Assembly (NCBI GenBank): GCA_020161015.1
Contig: JAIUOT010000033.1
Span: 41,741 to 105,740, forward strand
DNA from: Actinomycetota bacterium
GTDB lineage: Bacteria; Actinomycetota; Actinomycetes; Propionibacteriales; Propionibacteriaceae
Length of the DNA: 64,000 nucleotides
Direction of reading: 5' to 3'
Position 1 is the first letter of the stretch; the number at the start of each line of letters is the position of its first letter. Below the pieces are notes generated by a model. That model was not told the origin of the DNA and did no database searches. It saw only the letters and a program-made list of their open reading frames with translations. The translations under genes and the position numbers were made by a program. This document shows, one piece after another, positions 1 to 8,296 of the stretch.

Positions 1-1017
1 GCCGGTGAGGTAGCCGTCCGCGCCGGCCGTCACGACCTCGGTGTGCCGCGCGACGGGGAGCGGCGCGTCCGGGTCGCCCCCCTGGGCGCGGATCATGGCC
101 TTCCAGGTGTCCATCGCCCGGCCCGAGGCCAGGACGGCGGCCGGGTCGGCGTCGATCCCCGCGCAGTCGAGCATCTCCGCGGCGAGCGCCACCGTGAGCT
201 CCACCACGTCGGCGGGGCCACCGCCGGCGAGCACCTCCACCGATTCCGCGACCTCCAGCCCGTTGCCGGCGGTGCGTCCCAGCGGGGCGTCCATGTCGGT
301 GATCAGGGCGACCGTCCGCACCCCGGCGGCGGTGCCGATACCGACCATCGTCTCGGCGAGCGCCTTCGAGTCGGCGAAGGTCTTCATGAACGCGCCGGCG
401 CCGGTCTTGACGTCCAGGACGAGCGACGCGGTGCCCTCGGCGATCTTCTTGCTCATGATCGAGGCGGAGATCATCGGGATCGACTCGACGGTGGCCGTCA
501 CGTCACGCAGCGCGTAGAGCTTCTTGTCCGCCGGCGCGAGCCCGGAGCCCGCCGCGCAGATGACTGCTCCGACCGACTCCAGCTGGGCCAGCATCTCCGC
601 GTTGGTCAGGCTGGCCCGCCAGCCGGGGATGGCCTCCAGCTTGTCGAGGGTGCCGCCGGTGTGGCCCAGCCCCCGTCCGGACAATTGCGGGACGGCGGCG
701 CCACAGGCCGCGACGAGCGGGGCGAGCGGGAGGGTGATCTTGTCGCCCACCCCCCCGGTGGAGTGCTTGTCGACCGTCGGACGGGACAGGCTGGAGAAGT
801 CCATCCGCTCGCCGGTGGCGATCATCGCGTGGGTCCAGCGGCTCAGCTCCGCGCCGTCCAGCCCCCGGAAGAAGATGGCCATGGCCATCGACGACATCTG
901 CTCGTCCGTGACCACGCCGTCGGTGTAGTTGCGGATCAGCCAGTCGATCGCCTCGTCACTGAGGCGACCTCCGTCCCGCTTGGTCCTGATCAGCTCCACG
1001 GCGTCGAAGGTGCTCAT
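1..1017 (-). CDS. deoA: Thymidine phosphorylase, C-terminus beyond window
   Basis: Catalyses phosphorolysis of thymidine or deoxyuridine to base and deoxyribose-1-phosphate in pyrimidine salvage (cytosol). Reading the minus strand from ATG at 1017 gives MSTFDAVELIRTKRDGG, a typical start of the pyrimidine-nucleoside phosphorylase family. The family signature KHSTGGVGDK follows at about residues 84-93. About 339 residues are present of the usual 420-440, so the C-terminal part lies left of the window. I checked the first 100 codons directly and they are open. It is divergent from the dehydrogenase gene at 1041, with only about 23 bp between the start codons, so the promoters must be tightly packed or overlap. 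Chromosomal flank, not part of the mobile element. Confidence 0.93.
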   Translation of the reverse strand, partial: MSTFDAVELIRTKRDGGRLSDEAIDWLIRNYTDGVVTDEQMSSMAMAIFFRGLDGAELSRWTHAMIATGERMDFSSLSRPTVDKHSTGGVGDKITLPLAPLVAACGAAVPQLSGRGLGHTGGTLDKLEAIPGWRASLTNAEMLAQLESVGAVICAAGSGLAPADKKLYALRDVTATVESIPMISASIMSKKIAEGTASLVLDVKTGAGAFMKTFADSKALAETMVGIGTAAGVRTVALITDMDAPLGRTAGNGLEVAESVEVLAGGGPADVVELTVALAAEMLDCAGIDADPAAVLASGRAMDTWKAMIRAQGGDPDAPLPVARHTEVVTAGADGYLTG

Positions 1018-1040
1018 GAACGGCACCCTAGGCTAGGAGC

Positions 1041-1973
1041 ATGGCGAGACGCATCTGGTTGCCCTATCCCGACGTCGAGACCGCCCTGGACGCTGTCGGA
1101 CCGCTCCCCGAGGGGCTCGTGGCGGACTGCTTCCTCGCGGACGGCACGTGGCCGGATTCGATCGCGGAGGTCGAGTTGCTGGTGGCGCCGTACATGCATC
1201 CGGCACCCGCGGTGATGGGCCGGGTGGGGGAGATGACCAGCCTCCGCGCGGTCCAGTTGCTCAGCGCCGGCTACGACAACTTCCTGCCCTTCCTTCCCGA
1301 GGGCGTCACCTTGAGCAACGCCGCCGGCGTGCACGACGCGAGCACTGCGGAACTCGCCGTCGCCCTGGCGCTGGCGAGCAACCGGCACCTCGACACCTAC
1401 GCCCGGAACATGCCGTCCGGCACCTGGGGCAACGACTTCAGCACGTCGCTGGCCGACCGGCGGGTGCTCATCGTCGGCTACGGCCGCATCGGCGCGGCGA
1501 TCGAGCGGCGGCTCGCCGGGTTCGAGGTGGCCTCGGTCACCCGGGTCGCCCGCCGGGCCCGCACGGGTGAGGTGCCGGTGCACGCGATCGGCGAGCTCGG
1601 CTCGCTGCTGCCGGAGGCCGACGTGGTGTTCGTGATCACCCCGCTCACGCCGGACACAGAGCACCTCATCGGGGCCCCGGAACTCGCGGCGATGCCCCAG
1701 GACGCCCTGCTGGTGAACGTCGCGCGCGGTCGCGTGGTCGACACCGAGGCCCTGGTGGCCGCGACAGCCACGGGTCGCATCCGCGCGGCGCTCGACGTCA
1801 CCGATCCGGAGCCGCTCCCACCCGACCATCCCCTGTGGCGCACGCCCGGGGTGCTGATCAGCCCGCACGTGGGCGGCCAGAGCACCGCCTTCCAGCCACG
1901 GATGCTGCGGCTCGTCCGGGAGCAGCTCGCGCGGTTCGCCGCAGGCGAGCCCCTGGCGAACATCGTCGCCTGA
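1041..1973 (+). CDS. D-2-hydroxyacid dehydrogenase, NAD(P)-dependent
   Basis: A 310-residue cytosolic oxidoreductase of the D-isomer-specific 2-hydroxyacid dehydrogenase family, interconverting 2-keto and D-2-hydroxy acids. The Rossmann dinucleotide motif GYGRIG lies at residues 146-151. The catalytic triad expected for the family is visible: Arg229 in VNVARG, Glu258 in DPEPLP and His276 in SPHVGG. Length is normal for the shorter members (about 310-330). The substrate cannot be told from sequence. The next gene (fumarylacetoacetate hydrolase family) starts 30 bp downstream on the same strand, so the two may be cotranscribed in a small-acid catabolic unit. Chromosomal flank. Confidence 0.9.
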   Translation: MARRIWLPYPDVETALDAVGPLPEGLVADCFLADGTWPDSIAEVELLVAPYMHPAPAVMGRVGEMTSLRAVQLLSAGYDNFLPFLPEGVTLSNAAGVHDASTAELAVALALASNRHLDTYARNMPSGTWGNDFSTSLADRRVLIVGYGRIGAAIERRLAGFEVASVTRVARRARTGEVPVHAIGELGSLLPEADVVFVITPLTPDTEHLIGAPELAAMPQDALLVNVARGRVVDTEALVAATATGRIRAALDVTDPEPLPPDHPLWRTPGVLISPHVGGQSTAFQPRMLRLVREQLARFAAGEPLANIVA

Positions 1974-2003
1974 GCAGGAGCCCGCCCGGCTAGTCTGACG
2001 CCC

Positions 2004-2807
2004 ATGCGCATCGCCAGATTCGTCGCCCAGGGCGACCCGACGTTCGGTGTGGTCGAGCTCGCCGAGGACCAGGGACCCAATCCCGAGACGGTGGCCGCGG
2101 TGTCGGGCGACCCGCTGGCCGGGCCCGTCCACTACACCGGCGAGCGTCTGCCGCTGGCCGACGTCCGGCTCGTCGCCCCGGTGATCCCCCGCAGCAAGGT
2201 GATCGGCGTCGGGCGCAACTACGCAGAGCACGCCGCGGAGCAGGGTGCGCCGGTGCCGTCCTCGCCGCTGGTGTTCCTCAAGCCCAACACGTCGGTGATC
2301 GGACCGGGGGAGCCGATCGTCTACCCCGCGGAGACGTCCAACCTCCACTACGAGGGCGAGCTCGCCGTGGTGATCGGACGCATCTGCCGCCGGGTGCCGC
2401 CCGAGCGCGCGGCGGAGGTGGTGTTCGGCTACACGATCGCCAACGACGTGACCTGTCGTGACCTCCAGGCCGCGGACGGCCAGTGGACGCGCGCCAAGGG
2501 CTTCGACAGCTTCTGCCCGCTCGGTCCGTGGATCGCCACGCACCTCGGCATGGACGAGGCCGGCCGGCTCGACCTGCTGACGAGCCTGAACGACGAGCCG
2601 GTCCAGACGGCCAACACCTCCGAGATGGTGCACTCCATCCCCGACCTCATCGCCTACGTCAGCTCGTTCACCACCCTGCTGCCCGGCGACGTCATCCTCA
2701 CCGGGACGCCGGCGGGCGTGGGCCCGATGGTCGCCGGCGACCGGGTCAGCGTGACGATCTCCGGCATCGGCACCCTCACCAACCCGGTCGTCTCCGAGGA
2801 GGCCTGA
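2004..2807 (+). CDS. Fumarylacetoacetate hydrolase (FAH) family protein
   Basis: A 267-residue member of the FAH superfamily, whose proteins hydrolyse, decarboxylate or isomerise acyl-pyruvate-type ring-cleavage products in the cytosol. The core signature GVGRNYAEH is at residues 68-76. The divalent-metal ligands expected for the fold are Glu117 and Glu119 (HYEGEL) and Asp148 (IANDVT). The size matches the short bacterial FAH proteins involved in aromatic catabolism, but no specific substrate can be assigned. It sits between the 2-hydroxyacid dehydrogenase and a membrane protease, nearly touching the latter (1-bp gap), which suggests cotranscription. Confidence 0.9.
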   Translation: MRIARFVAQGDPTFGVVELAEDQGPNPETVAAVSGDPLAGPVHYTGERLPLADVRLVAPVIPRSKVIGVGRNYAEHAAEQGAPVPSSPLVFLKPNTSVIGPGEPIVYPAETSNLHYEGELAVVIGRICRRVPPERAAEVVFGYTIANDVTCRDLQAADGQWTRAKGFDSFCPLGPWIATHLGMDEAGRLDLLTSLNDEPVQTANTSEMVHSIPDLIAYVSSFTTLLPGDVILTGTPAGVGPMVAGDRVSVTISGIGTLTNPVVSEEA

Positions 2808-2808
2808 G

Positions 2809-3789
2809 GTGGCCCGGGCGGACGCTCTCCGGTCCCGCGTCGACGCGTGGGTCCGGCACGCGCCGCGTCCGGGCGTCCGCTACCCGGAGGTGCTGGTCGT
2901 CGACGACCCGTCCGTGCCGGCGTGGCGGCGGGTCATGCTCGGGGTCGGCGGCGCGCTGCTCGGCCTGGCCACGTACATGGTGCTGGCCCCGCTGGTGGCG
3001 TTCGCGATCATCAGGGCGTCGTGGTCCCTCGCGGGGAGCCCAGGCGACGTGATGTCCTACACGGCGCAGGCGGCGTCCTTCGGGCTGCCGGCGGGCATGG
3101 TGGCCACCCACCTGGCGCTGGCCACGCTGATCCCGATCAGCTTCGCGCTGGTGCTGTTCGTCCACCGGTTCCACCCGCGCTGGCTCACCTCCGTGCAGCC
3201 GGGCTTCCGCTGGCGCTACGCGCTCGTCACGGGCGGGGCGTCGCTGCTGGTCTTCGGCGGGGTGTGGGTGGTCTCCCGGATCGGCGAGCCGTGGGTGGTG
3301 GCTCCCGAGCCCGCCTTCTGGGGCTACGTCGTCGCGATCCTGCTCACGGCCCCGTTGCAGGCGGCGGCCGAGGAGTACTTCTTCCGTGGCTACCTGATGC
3401 AGGCGATCCACACCACCGCGCCGACCAGCCCCTGGTTCGCGGTGGTGGGCTCCTCGGCCGTGTTCGCCCTGCTGCACTCTGGCAACAGCCAGGCCCTGAT
3501 CTACGCGTTCGCCTTCGGCCTCATCGCGGGCTGGCTGGCGATGCGGACCGGCGGGCTGGAGGCCGGCATCGCGCTGCACGTGGTGAACAACCTGCTGACC
3601 TTCGGGTACGCGGCACTGTCGGGCACGATGGTCGAGACTTTCAGCGACCGCCAGGCAACATGGGCCAGCCTCGCCTGGGCGGTGGGCGGCTTCGCCGCCT
3701 CGGCCGCTGTCGCCCTGTGGATCGCCCGCCGAATGCGGCTCGCCACGACCACCCCCGGCGCCCGGTTTGGTGCCCCGGCCGCGGTCTAG
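2809..3789 (+). CDS. CPBP-family intramembrane metalloprotease
   Basis: A 326-residue polytopic membrane protein of the CPBP (CAAX protease and bacteriocin-processing) family. Motif 1, EExxxR, is Glu188-Glu189 to Arg193 (EEYFFRGY). Motif 2 has His223 (FALLHS), and a further motif has His257 with downstream Asn (LHVVNN). These are the catalytic residues of Rce1-type glutamate proteases. Several hydrophobic segments are apparent from residue 45 onward. The start is GTG at 2809, one base after the stop of the FAH-family gene. Substrate unknown. It is the last chromosomal protein gene before the tRNA pair. Confidence 0.88.
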   Translation: MARADALRSRVDAWVRHAPRPGVRYPEVLVVDDPSVPAWRRVMLGVGGALLGLATYMVLAPLVAFAIIRASWSLAGSPGDVMSYTAQAASFGLPAGMVATHLALATLIPISFALVLFVHRFHPRWLTSVQPGFRWRYALVTGGASLLVFGGVWVVSRIGEPWVVAPEPAFWGYVVAILLTAPLQAAAEEYFFRGYLMQAIHTTAPTSPWFAVVGSSAVFALLHSGNSQALIYAFAFGLIAGWLAMRTGGLEAGIALHVVNNLLTFGYAALSGTMVETFSDRQATWASLAWAVGGFAASAAVALWIARRMRLATTTPGARFGAPAAV

Positions 3790-3825
3790 TAGAGTCTCTG
3801 CTCGGCCCTCGTGGCCGGCAAACCC

Positions 3826-3897
3826 TGGGGTATGGGGTAATTGGCAGCCCGCCGGATTCTGGTTCCGTCAGTCTAGGTTCGAGTCCTAGTACCCCAA
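3826..3897 (+). tRNA. tRNA-Gln, anticodon CTG
   Basis: A 72-base cloverleaf. The 7-bp acceptor stem TGGGGTA pairs with TACCCCA, and A is the discriminator base. The anticodon arm is CCGGA-TTCTGGT-TCCGT with anticodon CTG. The T loop is TTCGAGT. No CCA is encoded. The gene lies 70 bp upstream of tRNA-Glu, a common Gln-Glu tandem in actinomycetes. Confidence 0.92.
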
Positions 3898-3967
3898 CGC
3901 AGTGGATTCCGAGTCGCCCGGCGCGGTTTGGTAGTGTTCGCTGACGTCGCTCTCGAGCGACAGCTAG

Positions 3968-4040
3968 GGCCCCGTTGTGTAGCGGCCTAGCACGCCGCCC
4001 TCTCAAGGCGGTAGCGCGGGTTCGAATCCCGTCGGGGCTA
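3968..4040 (+). tRNA. tRNA-Glu, anticodon CTC
   Basis: A 73-base tRNA. Acceptor arms are GGCCCCG and CGGGGCT (first pair G-T), discriminator A, with no encoded CCA. The anticodon arm CCGCC-CTCTCAA-GGCGG carries anticodon CTC. The T arm is GCGGG-TTCGAAT-CCCGT. The integrase gene lies 135 bp beyond its 3' end and points toward it, so this gene is the likely integration target of the mobile element. Confidence 0.92.
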
Positions 4041-4041
4041 C
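4021..4041 (+). other. Candidate left attachment site (attL) in tRNA-Glu 3' end
   Basis: Tyrosine integrases of actinomycete ICEs typically recombine within the T arm and acceptor 3' half of a tRNA gene and leave that part duplicated at the other end. Here the T loop to discriminator segment sits directly next to the integrase gene. This is inference from position. I found no second copy of this segment in the window, so the crossover bases cannot be defined. Confidence 0.45.
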
Positions 4042-4047
4042 AAGGTG

Positions 4048-4083
4048 AAACCCCTTGTCAGAGGCAACTCTGGCAAGGGGTTT
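4048..4083. terminator. Rho-independent terminator between tRNA-Glu and integrase
   Basis: A perfect 10-bp stem, AAACCCCTTG with CAAGGGGTTT, encloses a second small stem (AGAG/CTCT) and is followed by a T-rich stretch (TTTCTTCT). It can serve both the tRNA-Glu transcript from the left and the integrase transcript arriving on the minus strand. Confidence 0.8.
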
Positions 4084-4174
4084 CTTCTGTCCGAAGCCCG
4101 GGTTGGGGCCGTTTGAACACAATTTGGACACAGTTTCCGCACGATGACGTGCGCTGAGGAGGTTCTGGAGGCCG

Positions 4175-5401
4175 CTATCGCGGCCTTCGAAGGCGGTCCT
4201 CGGCTGGTGCCTGATCGGGGTTCGCGACCGATGCAATCCGCTCCGCCGACCGCCCCGGGCGAGTGGTGTCGAGTTCCACTTGCCGGGCGGCGTCCATCGC
4301 GTCGGCTACCGTGTCGAGGCGGTCGGCGAACAGATGGCCGTACAGGTCCAGGGTCATCGTCGCCGACTTGTGGCCGAGCATCCGCTGGACGACCTTGACG
4401 TCGGCACCGGCCGCGATCGCCAAGGACGCCGCGGTGTGACGGAACTCGTGCGGGTGGAAGTGCTTGGTGTACACGGGCACGGCCACGCGTCCTCGCTTGA
4501 CGCTGACCGGTCGGCCCTCGGCGTCGACTTTGCGAACGCAGAGTCCCATCTCCTCGGCGGCCGGGACCAGGGCGGCGCGCTGGAAGGTCTGGGCGCGAAG
4601 GACTCCGCCACGCGGCCCGATGAACACCAGGTCATCGGGTGCCCTGCCGTCGATCGCTGCCCCGATCTCGGGGATCAGGAAGTGAGGGATCGCCACCTCG
4701 CGTCGCTCGTGGCCCTTGGTGGCGCCCCAGGTCATGACGCCTTTGATCGGCGAGACCGATTCGGCGACCACAACCCGCCGGCGTGCAAGGTCGATCCGCA
4801 TCACGCGCAGCGCGGCCACTTCGCCCCACCGGAGCCCGGTGTAGGCCAGGAACCTGACCAGGAGATCCCAGTCGGGTCCGACCAGCCGCGCGATGTCCTC
4901 GACCTGGGTGTGGGTCAGGAACCGCTTCTCCGTCGCATGCACCCGGGGCAGGGAGATGTCCTCGGCCACGTTGCGGGAGATGCGGCCGTCCCGGACCGCG
5001 GTCGCGAGGATCTGGGAGAACACGCGATGGATCTTTCGCACGCTGGCGGGCGCGAGGTCGATGCCCGCAATCCACAGCTGGACGTCAGAATGGGTGATCT
5101 TGCCGATCGCGAAGTCTCCCCAGCGCGGCTTGATGTGGACCCGGATCGCATTCTCGTAGCGGTCACGAGTCTTCGCAGTGAGGTTGGTCTTCCCGGCCAG
5201 CCAATCGTCCGCCCACGGCCCGAGCTTGACTCTTCCGCGCGCGGGATCGACGTAGCCGCCGGTGGTCTTGGCGCCTTCGACGCCGCTCAGATAGGCCTCT
5301 GCGTCTCGCTTGCGTGCGAATGCCTTGCTGCGGCTCTTGCCATCCGGCGTCCGCCAGCGCGCGTAGTAGCGACCGTTGGCCCGCTTGTCGATCGTGCCCA
5401 T
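4175..5401 (-). CDS. int: Tyrosine-family site-specific integrase
   Basis: A 408-residue tyrosine recombinase that would integrate and excise the element. An N-terminal AP2-like arm-binding segment (residues 1-60, RYYARWRTPDG) is followed by a SAM-like core-binding domain (about 62-165) and the catalytic domain. Catalytic residues are visible: Arg191 (GLRWGE), His318 and Arg321 (HEFRHT), His344 (LGHKS) and nucleophile Tyr354 (LDLYGHL). The architecture is that of mycobacteriophage/ICE integrases. The gene ends 135 bp from tRNA-Glu and lies 29 bp downstream of the excisionase gene on the same strand, so both could be read from the same promoter at 5749-5782. Confidence 0.95.
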   Translation of the reverse strand: MGTIDKRANGRYYARWRTPDGKSRSKAFARKRDAEAYLSGVEGAKTTGGYVDPARGRVKLGPWADDWLAGKTNLTAKTRDRYENAIRVHIKPRWGDFAIGKITHSDVQLWIAGIDLAPASVRKIHRVFSQILATAVRDGRISRNVAEDISLPRVHATEKRFLTHTQVEDIARLVGPDWDLLVRFLAYTGLRWGEVAALRVMRIDLARRRVVVAESVSPIKGVMTWGATKGHERREVAIPHFLIPEIGAAIDGRAPDDLVFIGPRGGVLRAQTFQRAALVPAAEEMGLCVRKVDAEGRPVSVKRGRVAVPVYTKHFHPHEFRHTAASLAIAAGADVKVVQRMLGHKSATMTLDLYGHLFADRLDTVADAMDAARQVELDTTRPGRSAERIASVANPDQAPAEDRLRRPR

Positions 5402-5430
5402 CCTCTGCTGCGCCCGTGTGCTTCAGAACG

Positions 5431-5715
5431 TCAACGCGGGCCGTCGTACTGGCGATCCAGCCAGGCGAGGACGTCGCTCCGCTTGTAGCGGACTCCGCGC
5501 GGGCCCAGGTGGAACCAGCGTGGCCCGATCTCCTGGTACCTCCATGTGCGCAGGGTCGCACCCGGGGTCCGCAGCATCAGGGCGACCTCAGCCGTCGTCA
5601 GGAGGGCGTCCTCGCCCAGGGACGCGACCTTCGGGTGGGCGCCATCGGACGACGCTCCATACGGGCCGCCGCCGAGGTCATTCAGGTTGTCCGCGGGTTC
5701 ATAGCTGGCGGTCAT
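5431..5715 (-). CDS. xis: Excisionase-like helix-turn-helix protein
   Basis: A 94-residue protein with a MerR/HTH_17-type winged helix at about residues 38-90: LLTTAEVALML (helix 1), LRTWRYQEIGPRW (recognition region) and RYKRSDVLAWLD (wing and last helix). This layout is typical of recombination directionality factors that sit next to integrase. The N-terminal 35 residues look disordered. The start ATG at 5715 has a strong AGGAGG sequence 5 bp upstream. One copy of the element's 34-bp promoter motif lies about 34 bp upstream of the start, tying excision to the transfer regulon. Confidence 0.85.
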   Translation of the reverse strand: MTASYEPADNLNDLGGGPYGASSDGAHPKVASLGEDALLTTAEVALMLRTPGATLRTWRYQEIGPRWFHLGPRGVRYKRSDVLAWLDRQYDGPR

Positions 5716-5748
5716 GACATCCTCCTGGGGGATCGCAGTGCTCCTGAA

Positions 5749-5782
5749 CCACTAAGCCGCAAACACCCCCTCGATCCGGACA
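5749..5782 (-). promoter_or_regulatory. Element promoter motif, copy 1 (upstream of xis/int)
   Basis: On the minus strand this reads TGTCCGGATCG, 12 variable bases, CGGCTTAGTGG. All 22 fixed bases match the five other copies. The distance from TCCGGA to CTTAGT is 18 bp, as expected for -35 and -10 elements. A leader with an AGGAGG ribosome-binding site follows before the excisionase ATG. Confidence 0.85.
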
Positions 5783-5908
5783 AAACCAGCTACTCACTCT
5801 TGGGTACTCGCTCACCCTCGCAACGGCTTGCCGCCTTTCAGTGCCAGCCTTGTTGGCCTGAACCCTGGGCGTGGCGGGCCGGGGGGCAAGGTCGTAGCCT
5901 GACGTATT

Positions 5909-5955
5909 GGGGCCCGGCTGTCGCGCCTGGGGGTGGGTTTGCGGCGCCGGGCCCC
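5909..5955. terminator. Long GC-rich hairpin downstream of 6004-6279
   Basis: GGGGCCCGGC and GCCGGGCCCC form a perfect 10-bp inverted repeat around a 27-base loop. It lies about 50 bp past the stop of the small minus-strand gene, so a terminator is the simplest reading. No T-tract is obvious. The remaining bases from 5783 to 6003 show no gene I can support. Confidence 0.45.
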
Positions 5956-6003
5956 TCCTCACGCTCCGGCTCGGGGTAGCCGCCGGGTTGTCTGGTCGGC
6001 GCC

Positions 6004-6279
6004 TCAGGCCCGGTACCTGAGCCGGGGTCGCACGTCGGTCTCGGGTAGCCAGGTGTATCTGGTGACGCCGCGGCCGGGACTCCATTCGACGCAGATCCTG
6101 CCTTGGTCGCGGTGGAGGGCGACTCCGGGTCGGATCTCGGTGTGGGTGCGCCAGACGAGCCGGATCAGGACGAGCCTGCGTCCCTCGTAGAGCTTGTCCT
6201 TGCTGGGTCCATGGGGTGGTCCGAGCGCATTGAGGGGTGCGGGGTACAGCCGTTCGGACACACCATCAGCGTAGAACAC
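6004..6279 (-). CDS. Hypothetical small basic protein
   Basis: A possible 91-residue protein of unknown function. It contains a beta-rich stretch with alternating hydrophobic and charged residues (RLVLIRLVWRTHTE, then GRICVEWSPG and TRYTWLPETDV), resembling a small SH3-like or Sm-like barrel rather than a random reading frame. There is no membrane segment. The GTG start at 6279 is uncertain and has no clear ribosome-binding site. It lies 84 bp downstream of the AbiE toxin gene on the same strand. The opposite strand also has an open frame (6103-6714), which I consider a shadow. Confidence 0.5.
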   Translation of the reverse strand: MFYADGVSERLYPAPLNALGPPHGPSKDKLYEGRRLVLIRLVWRTHTEIRPGVALHRDQGRICVEWSPGRGVTRYTWLPETDVRPRLRYRA

Positions 6280-6363
6280 CTGTTCGATTATGGGCGAGAT
6301 CGCGACACTCCGGCAGCTATCGACATAAGGCGTCGGCGGGCCTTTGCTGGTGGGGTCGAGTCG

Positions 6364-7143
6364 CTAGTCTTCGAGGTGGTCGAGGATCTGGTCGCTGATC
6401 TGGGCGGCTGCTGCTTCCACGTGGTAGTTGTCGGGCCAGGCGGTGACCAACGGGTCGAGGTCGTTGCGGAAGAGTGGGTCCTGGAGCTTCCTGGCGAGGT
6501 TGTCCCGCGCTCGTGTCGCGGTGAGTCCGTCGGGTCGGTAGGGCGCGAAGGCCGCCAGGATCGCCGGCGCCGGAAGGCGGAGCTGTTCGAGTGCGAGCCA
6601 CAGGTCGAACAGGTCGCGGCCTTTGGATCGCTGGTAGAGGGCGCGGATCTTGGTTGCCATCAGTTCGGCTGGCGCGAAGGTTCGCACCGCGGCGGTGCCG
6701 CTCCACCAGGGTGAGTCGACGCTGTGTGTGCGCTGGATCAGGGGTATGGCGGGTGAGCGTTCGTGGGTGTTCACTTCGATCTTGATCCGCAGTGGGACGC
6801 CGGTGGTCGCGGTCGTCCGCCAGTAGACCTTGGGGTGTTGGCTGACGCGGGTGTTGACGGTGTAGCCGAGGTCGGCGCCGAGGTGGTTGAGCGTCTGGGT
6901 GAGGGGGCCGATGCCGGTCGCTGAGCTGCGGACGTAGTCGAGGTCCTCGCTGTAGCGGTAGGGGTGTTTGAGGTGGAGCTTGTGCAGTGCGGTGCCGCCG
7001 CGGAAGACGAGTTCGTGGCTGAGGTAGTCGTCCTGGGCGATGGCGCAGATGGCCCGCGACAGCAGCAGGTCCTGCTCGACCTGTTCGCGGGTGGGCTAGG
7101 GGTGGTCGACGCTCCACGCGGTGACCGCGTTGGCGGGGATCAT
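6364..7143 (-). pseudogene. abiEii: AbiEii-type nucleotidyltransferase toxin gene with in-frame TAG
   Basis: Toxin partner of a type IV AbiE toxin-antitoxin system; family members are nucleotidyltransferases that inactivate tRNA or related substrates during phage infection. The ATG at 7143 overlaps the antitoxin stop (ATGA). After 15 codons (MIPANAVTAWSVDHP) there is a TAG at 7098-7096. The same frame then continues open to 6364 with convincing family sequence: FRGGTALHKL and EDLDYV (nucleotidyltransferase GG and DxD motifs), then ATKIRALYQRSKGRDLFDLW near the C-terminus. A single base change (TGG to TAG) would explain it. No good alternative start lies between the stop and the catalytic motif, so the toxin is probably inactive unless the stop is read through or is a sequencing error. 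Confidence 0.8.
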
Positions 7144-7946
7144 GCTTCGGGCTCCAGTTCGCGGTTGATGGACAGCATCCAGCGGTTGTCTATCGGTCCA
7201 CCGTCTGCGTTGTGCGGGTCGAGCCGCGAGGCTGAGGCGATGGCGCTGCGGGCAGTCCGGGCCAGCGGCGCGAGGTCGTCGCGATCGGTGAACTCGGACA
7301 GGATCCAGCCAACGCGTCTGCTGGCTGCGGCCGGGAACGACGACACGAGCTTCACCAGTTGACCGATCTCGAAGGAGTCGTGTTCGGACAGCTCGATGAT
7401 GACGGTCGCGGCGTTGTCGATGCCTGCCGCGAGCAGCAGGTCGTCAGCGACATCGAGCATGGTCGCAGCTACGGTGGAGACTCTTGCGGTGCCGTCACGG
7501 GTGGGGTGGTCGATGCTCGGAATGCAGGCCACATCGCGCTGGGCGAAGGAGAATCGGGTGCGACCGACGACCCGGTCGCGGATGTGTCGATTGACCGCAA
7601 CTTGGAGGGCCTGTGGGGCCTGATGTGCCGACCCGTACAGGGCGGCTGCGCTGAGCCATCCGACGTAGTAGCTGATGCCGCGGTGGCGCATCATCGCATC
7701 GATGATCTCGATTCCCGGGGGTGCGCCCCAGGTCCGGTACTCCGGGGGCACGGGAACCCACAGGCCCCTGGTTGGTTGGACCCATTCGCCGCGTCGAGCC
7801 GGCGCGTTCAAACGTTGCCGGACCTGGTCCTCACTCACGCCGAGCAGGTCAGCGACCTCCGCCGACGTCAGGGAGCCACGGCCATGGGCCAGCGCCCAGT
7901 CCGCCAGTTCCGGAGCGCGCACACGGTCCTCCATCACATGATCCAT
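7140..7946 (-). CDS. abiEi: AbiEi-type antitoxin
   Basis: Antitoxin and autorepressor of the AbiE system. The N-terminal winged-helix domain (about residues 12-70, SLTSAEVADLLGVSEDQVRQRL) binds operator DNA. The C-terminal domain (from about residue 85, GISYYVGWLSAAALYG onward) matches the AbiEi C-terminal antitoxin fold. The frame is open up to 7982, but ATG at 7946 (MDHVMEDRV) or 7934 is more likely; neither has a strong ribosome-binding site, so the start is uncertain. Its stop overlaps the toxin start by 4 bp, indicating translational coupling. The upstream bases repeat GTAACG- and GTGACG-like steps, possibly operator half sites. Confidence 0.82.
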   Translation of the reverse strand: MDHVMEDRVRAPELADWALAHGRGSLTSAEVADLLGVSEDQVRQRLNAPARRGEWVQPTRGLWVPVPPEYRTWGAPPGIEIIDAMMRHRGISYYVGWLSAAALYGSAHQAPQALQVAVNRHIRDRVVGRTRFSFAQRDVACIPSIDHPTRDGTARVSTVAATMLDVADDLLLAAGIDNAATVIIELSEHDSFEIGQLVKLVSSFPAAASRRVGWILSEFTDRDDLAPLARTARSAIASASRLDPHNADGGPIDNRWMLSINRELEPEA

Positions 7947-8238
7947 GTTCACAATCGTCACAGAAACCGTTACGTTCTGCAATGCTGATCACCAAGGATG
8001 CCGTGCGAGGACCGATGGTGCGCAGGGCGATCCCCGAAGTGCGGGGGAGGCAACTGGAGAGTTTCCGTGGCCGCGAGGCTTGCGGGGCCGTGGACAAGCG
8101 GCGTTATCCTGAGTCTTGCCCCACCCCCTCGGGCTGATCGGCCGTTCTCGGGTTCTCCTGTCCCGTCGGAGCCGGGCTTACAACTGAAGCCGCGATCGTG
8201 CTCCCCGGTCTACTTCTGATGTAGCAATCTTGCTGTTT

Positions 8239-8272
8239 TGTCCGGATCGACCCCTCTTCATCGGCTTAGTGG
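8239..8272 (+). promoter_or_regulatory. Element promoter motif, copy 2 (upstream of Tad pilus operon)
   Basis: TGTCCGGATCG, 12 bases, CGGCTTAGTGG, ending 24 bp before the ATG of the lipoprotein gene at 8297. It is the only promoter-like signal I see in the 350 bp gap after the AbiE locus (7947-8296). The rest of that gap shows no supportable gene. Confidence 0.85.
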
Positions 8273-8296
8273 GCTAGAGAGAAGAAGGGTGCCCCT

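Noticed and set aside
1014..2633. 539-codon open frame on the minus strand
   Set aside because: Arg/Gly/His-rich composition opposite two well-conserved plus-strand enzymes; a high-GC shadow frame.
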